From positions 1-7,923 of the forward strand of contig JAGAJD010000125.1 in assembly GCA_017626275.1 (NCBI GenBank): a stretch of DNA of 7,923 nt, in the 5' to 3' direction. Of this stretch, positions 5,676-7,923 are shown piece by piece. This DNA is from Lachnospira sp. (GTDB lineage Bacteria > Bacillota > Clostridia > Lachnospirales > Lachnospiraceae). The first letter of the stretch is position 1, and each line of letters begins with the position of its first letter. The notes under the pieces were generated by a model. The model was not told where the DNA came from. It ran no database searches and worked only from the letters and a program-made list of their open reading frames with translations. The position numbers and the translations under genes are program-made.

Positions 5676-7478
5676 ATGCAAACATCGAAAAGTGTTCTTG
5701 AATATGAGAAAATGCACAGACTCTCAAAAAGACGTGCTGCCATTGACAGTAAATACAGAGCGTTTGTTACAAGCAAGGCATTTACGGACTATTTTGAGTT
5801 TGAACATTTTTATGTGCTGACGGATTTTGTATATCCTGAAGAGGTTGAGTCATTGGAGCAGTTTATTAAAGACTATTCGGGTGAAAATCCTGCACAGCAG
5901 GTTTTTCGTTTCAGGTTTAAGGATGGAAGTTACAGATATAATCTGCTCAGACTGCTTTCCAAGAAAAAAGGAATAGATGGCGATACAAATGTTGATTTGG
6001 AATTGGTTGACATAGAGAGTCTGGAATCAATTAATGAAAATCTGATGTCAGATGTATCAAAGCTGCGCATGTTTCTTGGCATGACTGAAGAATATGCGTT
6101 TTTATATAACAGGGCGGATAATATGTTCAGTGTGTTCCGCTATGAGCAGTATCAGAAAGTACTGGTCTATAATATGGATATAGATGAATGGAAGCAGGAG
6201 ATGCTTGATAAGGGCTTTATTGCGCAGGAAGATTATTCAGTGTTTATTACAATGATAAGTGCCATAAAGTCATATGAGCAGAGTTTTTCGATTAAGATTA
6301 ATTCCAGTATGCGTACACAGAACGGTGTTATGGAGCCGCTCAGATTCTGCGGAACTATGTTTAACGGAAGCGGACATGAGAAGTTAATGACAGGAAGAAT
6401 AATACCTGAAGGTACGGCCTCACAGCAGAAGGTAATAGAGATTGAAGATGAACTGCATTATGATTCGCTTACAAAGGTTTATAATAAAAAGACAATTACT
6501 GAATATGCCAAGAAGGTATTAAGAGAGAGAAAGAAAAACCGCATAACGCTGGTTATTCTTGATGTTGACCATTTTAAGTCTGTCAATGACACTTATGGAC
6601 ATTTATATGGCGATAAGGTTTTGGCAAGAGTAGGATATAAGCTTAAAGAGGTTGTTGGAGATAACGGAGTAGTGGGAAGAATCGGCGGCGACGAGTTTAT
6701 GATAGTGCTTGACCAGATTAATGATGACCAGATTTTAAGAGGTATGCTAAGGGCAATCCGTACCCAGATTAAGTGGGAGTTCGCAGATGACTTTGAAGAT
6801 TTTATGGTCACATGCTCTATCGGAGCGTCGTTTGCACCGAATAACGGAACGGAATTTGAGGATTTGTTTAAAAAAGCCGACTATTGTCTGTATATAGCCA
6901 AAGAAAAGGGCAGAGACAGATATGTATTTTTCAGAGATGAGCTTCACAGGGAATCATATGTTGAGTTCCTGAATAAATCTGCCAGCAATATGGCAAACGG
7001 CAGGGAAATATGTGAGCTTAAGGCTATATCCGGTTTTATGAAGAAAATCCAGATTGATAAAGATGCGGCTGTTATAGAGATGACAAGGCATATGCTGAGT
7101 GCTTTTAAGCTTGACAGTATTAATGTTTACTATGGAAGTGATTTAAAAAGAGTATATAATATTGGTCTTGAGCAGCCACATTCTGAAAATGCGCAGTATG
7201 TTAATACACAAGAGTACCAAAAGCTTTTGGAAGGAAATACGTATATGCAGAGCGGTTATATATATAATCTTGAAAATGAAGCACCTGATTTCTGTAACTT
7301 AATGCAGCAAAGAGGAGTGTTTTCAACTTTGCAGTGTATTATCGGGACACGTGATAATATTAAAGGACTGGTTACATTTAATAAGTGCAGAGAATCGGCA
7401 CGATGGGCGGATTATGAAATTGACTGTGCCATTATATTTTCAACTGTATTGAGTATGTCGGAAGCAACTATTTTATAA
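5676..7478 (+). CDS. Diguanylate cyclase with PAS-like and GAF-like sensor regions
   Basis: This 600-residue protein should condense two GTP into c-di-GMP. The GGDEF domain (about 260-420) looks catalytically complete: DSLTKVYN at 263-270, metal-binding DVDHFKSVND at 296-305, GHLYGD at 308-313, GGDEF at 337-341, then CSIGAS and KADYCLYIAKEKGRDRY. The allosteric I-site RxxD, normally five residues before GGDEF, is absent; the equivalent positions read GDNG. Before the cyclase, about 20-120 has a PAS_3-like pattern (YPEEV at 53-57, FRFRFKDGSYRY at 77-88), and about 130-245 looks like a second PAS-like unit. The C-terminal 170 residues resemble a GAF domain, an uncommon position after GGDEF. There is no signal peptide or membrane helix, so it is cytosolic. 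ATG start with GGAG 7 nt upstream. It appears monocistronic, with its own promoter and terminator. GGDEF identity is certain; the sensor assignments are by pattern only. Confidence 0.93.
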   Translation: MQTSKSVLEYEKMHRLSKRRAAIDSKYRAFVTSKAFTDYFEFEHFYVLTDFVYPEEVESLEQFIKDYSGENPAQQVFRFRFKDGSYRYNLLRLLSKKKGIDGDTNVDLELVDIESLESINENLMSDVSKLRMFLGMTEEYAFLYNRADNMFSVFRYEQYQKVLVYNMDIDEWKQEMLDKGFIAQEDYSVFITMISAIKSYEQSFSIKINSSMRTQNGVMEPLRFCGTMFNGSGHEKLMTGRIIPEGTASQQKVIEIEDELHYDSLTKVYNKKTITEYAKKVLRERKKNRITLVILDVDHFKSVNDTYGHLYGDKVLARVGYKLKEVVGDNGVVGRIGGDEFMIVLDQINDDQILRGMLRAIRTQIKWEFADDFEDFMVTCSIGASFAPNNGTEFEDLFKKADYCLYIAKEKGRDRYVFFRDELHRESYVEFLNKSASNMANGREICELKAISGFMKKIQIDKDAAVIEMTRHMLSAFKLDSINVYYGSDLKRVYNIGLEQPHSENAQYVNTQEYQKLLEGNTYMQSGYIYNLENEAPDFCNLMQQRGVFSTLQCIIGTRDNIKGLVTFNKCRESARWADYEIDCAIIFSTVLSMSEATIL

Positions 7479-7491
7479 CTATATATTGTGT
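7476..7491. promoter_or_regulatory. NrdR box 1 (upstream of nrdD)
   Basis: TAACTATATATTGTGT matches 14 of 16 positions of the NrdR-box consensus acaCwAtATaTwGtgt, including the core CTATATATTG. It overlaps the stop codon of the cyclase gene. NrdR is the zinc-finger/ATP-cone repressor of ribonucleotide reductase genes and usually binds paired boxes. Confidence 0.82.
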
Positions 7492-7498
7492 GTTCGGA

Positions 7499-7527
7499 TT
7501 GACTTAGTACGCTATATATTGTATAAT
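7499..7527 (+). promoter_or_regulatory. Sigma-A promoter of nrdD
   Basis: TTGACT (7499-7504), a 17-bp spacer and TATAAT (7522-7527) form the best promoter in the window, one mismatch from consensus. Start is expected at about G7535, giving an 86-nt leader. The second NrdR box fills the spacer and enters the -10, so repressor and RNA polymerase should exclude each other. Confidence 0.85.
7509..7524. promoter_or_regulatory. NrdR box 2 (within the nrdD promoter)
   Basis: ACGCTATATATTGTAT matches 14 of 16 consensus positions and shares the exact 11-mer CTATATATTGT with box 1. The offset between boxes is 33 bp, about three helical turns, the paired same-face spacing known for NrdR sites. It lies between the -35 and -10 and covers the first three bases of the -10 hexamer. 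Confidence 0.85.
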
Positions 7528-7529
7528 TC

Positions 7530-7561
7530 ATCTTGCCTGTGAGAAACAGGCAAGATTTTTT
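7530..7561 (+). terminator. Intrinsic terminator after the diguanylate cyclase gene
   Basis: An 11-bp perfect stem, ATCTTGCCTGT (7530-7540) with ACAGGCAAGAT (7546-7556), has a GAGAA loop and runs into six T residues (7556-7561). It should end cyclase transcripts. It begins 3 bp after the nrdD -10, so transcripts from the nrdD promoter start inside its left arm and keep only about 6 bp of the stem. Confidence 0.9.
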
Positions 7562-7566
7562 AAGTT

Positions 7567-7586
7567 AAAGCGGCGTTGTCCGCTTT
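7567..7586 (+). other. Second hairpin in the nrdD leader
   Basis: AAAGCGG (7567-7573) and CCGCTTT (7580-7586) form a perfect 7-bp stem with a 6-nt loop. No T-run follows, so it is not a terminator. It leaves the AAGGAG at 7607-7612 free. It may stabilise the mRNA or be incidental. Confidence 0.45.
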
Positions 7587-7620
7587 GTTCTAATCGAGGG
7601 TCTTTTAAGGAGTTGAAGAA

Positions 7621-7923
7621 ATGAAGATTATTAAGAGAAGCGGAACAGAAGTTACGTTTGATATTGCAAAGATTATGGCGGCAGTATCAAAGGCAAATAA
7701 AGAGGTCGTTCACAGTGAGAGACTTTCTGATGAGCAGATAGAAATTATTTCCTCCAATGTTGAGCAGATATGTCAGGAAATGAACCGTTCGCTGAGCGTT
7801 GAAGAGATACAGGATTTGGTAGAGAATCAGATTATGAATCTGAGAGCGTTTGCAGTGGCAAGAAAGTATATTACATATCGTTATAAGAGGGCGCTTGTTC
7901 GTAAGTCCAATTCTACTGACGAA
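7621..7923 (+). CDS. nrdD: Anaerobic ribonucleoside-triphosphate reductase, N-terminal ATP-cone (3' end cut off)
   Basis: The 101 codons present, open to the window edge, encode an ATP-cone: IIKRSGTEVTFDIAKI at 3-18 is the standard first half (basic-x-G turn, then F-D and K-I), and the helical second half ends in AVARKYITYRYKRALVRKS, the usual junction to the NrdD catalytic domain. The ATP-cone is the overall activity switch, turning the enzyme on with ATP and off with dATP. NrdD is the oxygen-sensitive glycyl-radical enzyme that makes deoxynucleotides anaerobically; the glycyl-radical site and Cys residues lie beyond the window. The ATG has AAGGAG 8 nt upstream. The NrdR boxes support ribonucleotide reductase identity. 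An ATP-cone also occurs in NrdA, NrdJ and NrdR, but NrdR is much shorter with a zinc finger first, and the YITYRYKRALVRK junction fits NrdD best. Confidence 0.88.
   Translation, partial: MKIIKRSGTEVTFDIAKIMAAVSKANKEVVHSERLSDEQIEIISSNVEQICQEMNRSLSVEEIQDLVENQIMNLRAFAVARKYITYRYKRALVRKSNSTDE

Noticed and set aside
7476..7524. The repeated CTATATATTGT as a mobile-element or CRISPR-like repeat
   Set aside because: There are only two copies, 33 bp apart, and both match the NrdR box at a promoter, which explains them fully.
7535..7620. Cobalamin-type or other riboswitch in the nrdD leader
   Set aside because: The leader is about 86 nt with two simple hairpins and no recognisable conserved riboswitch core; it is far too short for a cobalamin riboswitch.

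Overview
This is a 7.9 kb AT-rich stretch of a low-G+C Gram-positive chromosome, most likely a member of the Clostridia and probably Lachnospiraceae. The reasons are AGGAG-type ribosome binding sites, sigma-A promoters (TTGNNN-17-TATAAT), a two-gene Ktr/Trk potassium system, a compact YhaO/YhaN-like nuclease-ATPase pair with the clostridial Walker A style NxNGxGKST, and an ATP-cone anaerobic ribonucleotide reductase. I see no insertion sequence, phage gene, CRISPR array, tRNA or rRNA. It looks like ordinary chromosomal backbone.

Layout. (1) 1-2575, plus strand: the 3' end of a HAD-family phosphatase, then ktrB (K+-translocating membrane subunit) and ktrA (NAD/nucleotide-binding RCK gating subunit). 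Spacers of 14 and 13 bp suggest one operon, and a long perfect hairpin follows at 2579-2613. (2) 2629-2790, minus strand: an unrecognised 53-codon gene with a perfect AGGAGGT ribosome binding site and an extended -10 promoter; it converges on ktrA and shares its terminator. (3) 2811-2935: an AT-rich divergent control region with an 18-bp inverted repeat and a repeated 11-mer. (4) 2936-5559, plus strand: an SbcD/YhaO-like metallophosphoesterase translationally coupled (TTGA overlap) to a half-length SbcC/YhaN/Rad50-like ATPase. The ATPase carries a two-helix membrane hairpin where the zinc hook would normally be. (5) 5676-7478: a monocistronic diguanylate cyclase with two PAS-like regions, a GGDEF domain and a C-terminal GAF-like region, behind its own good promoter. 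(6) 7476-7620: a dense control region for the next gene, with two NrdR boxes 33 bp apart, a near-consensus promoter and an intrinsic terminator that starts where nrdD transcription should begin. (7) 7621-7923: the 5' end of nrdD, the class III (anaerobic) ribonucleotide reductase, cut by the window edge.

The genes form separate functional units: potassium homeostasis, DNA end processing or repair, c-di-GMP signalling and anaerobic dNTP synthesis. The best-supported regulatory inference is NrdR control of nrdD. The least conventional protein is the short, membrane-anchored Rad50-like ATPase. No wholly new multi-gene system is evident.
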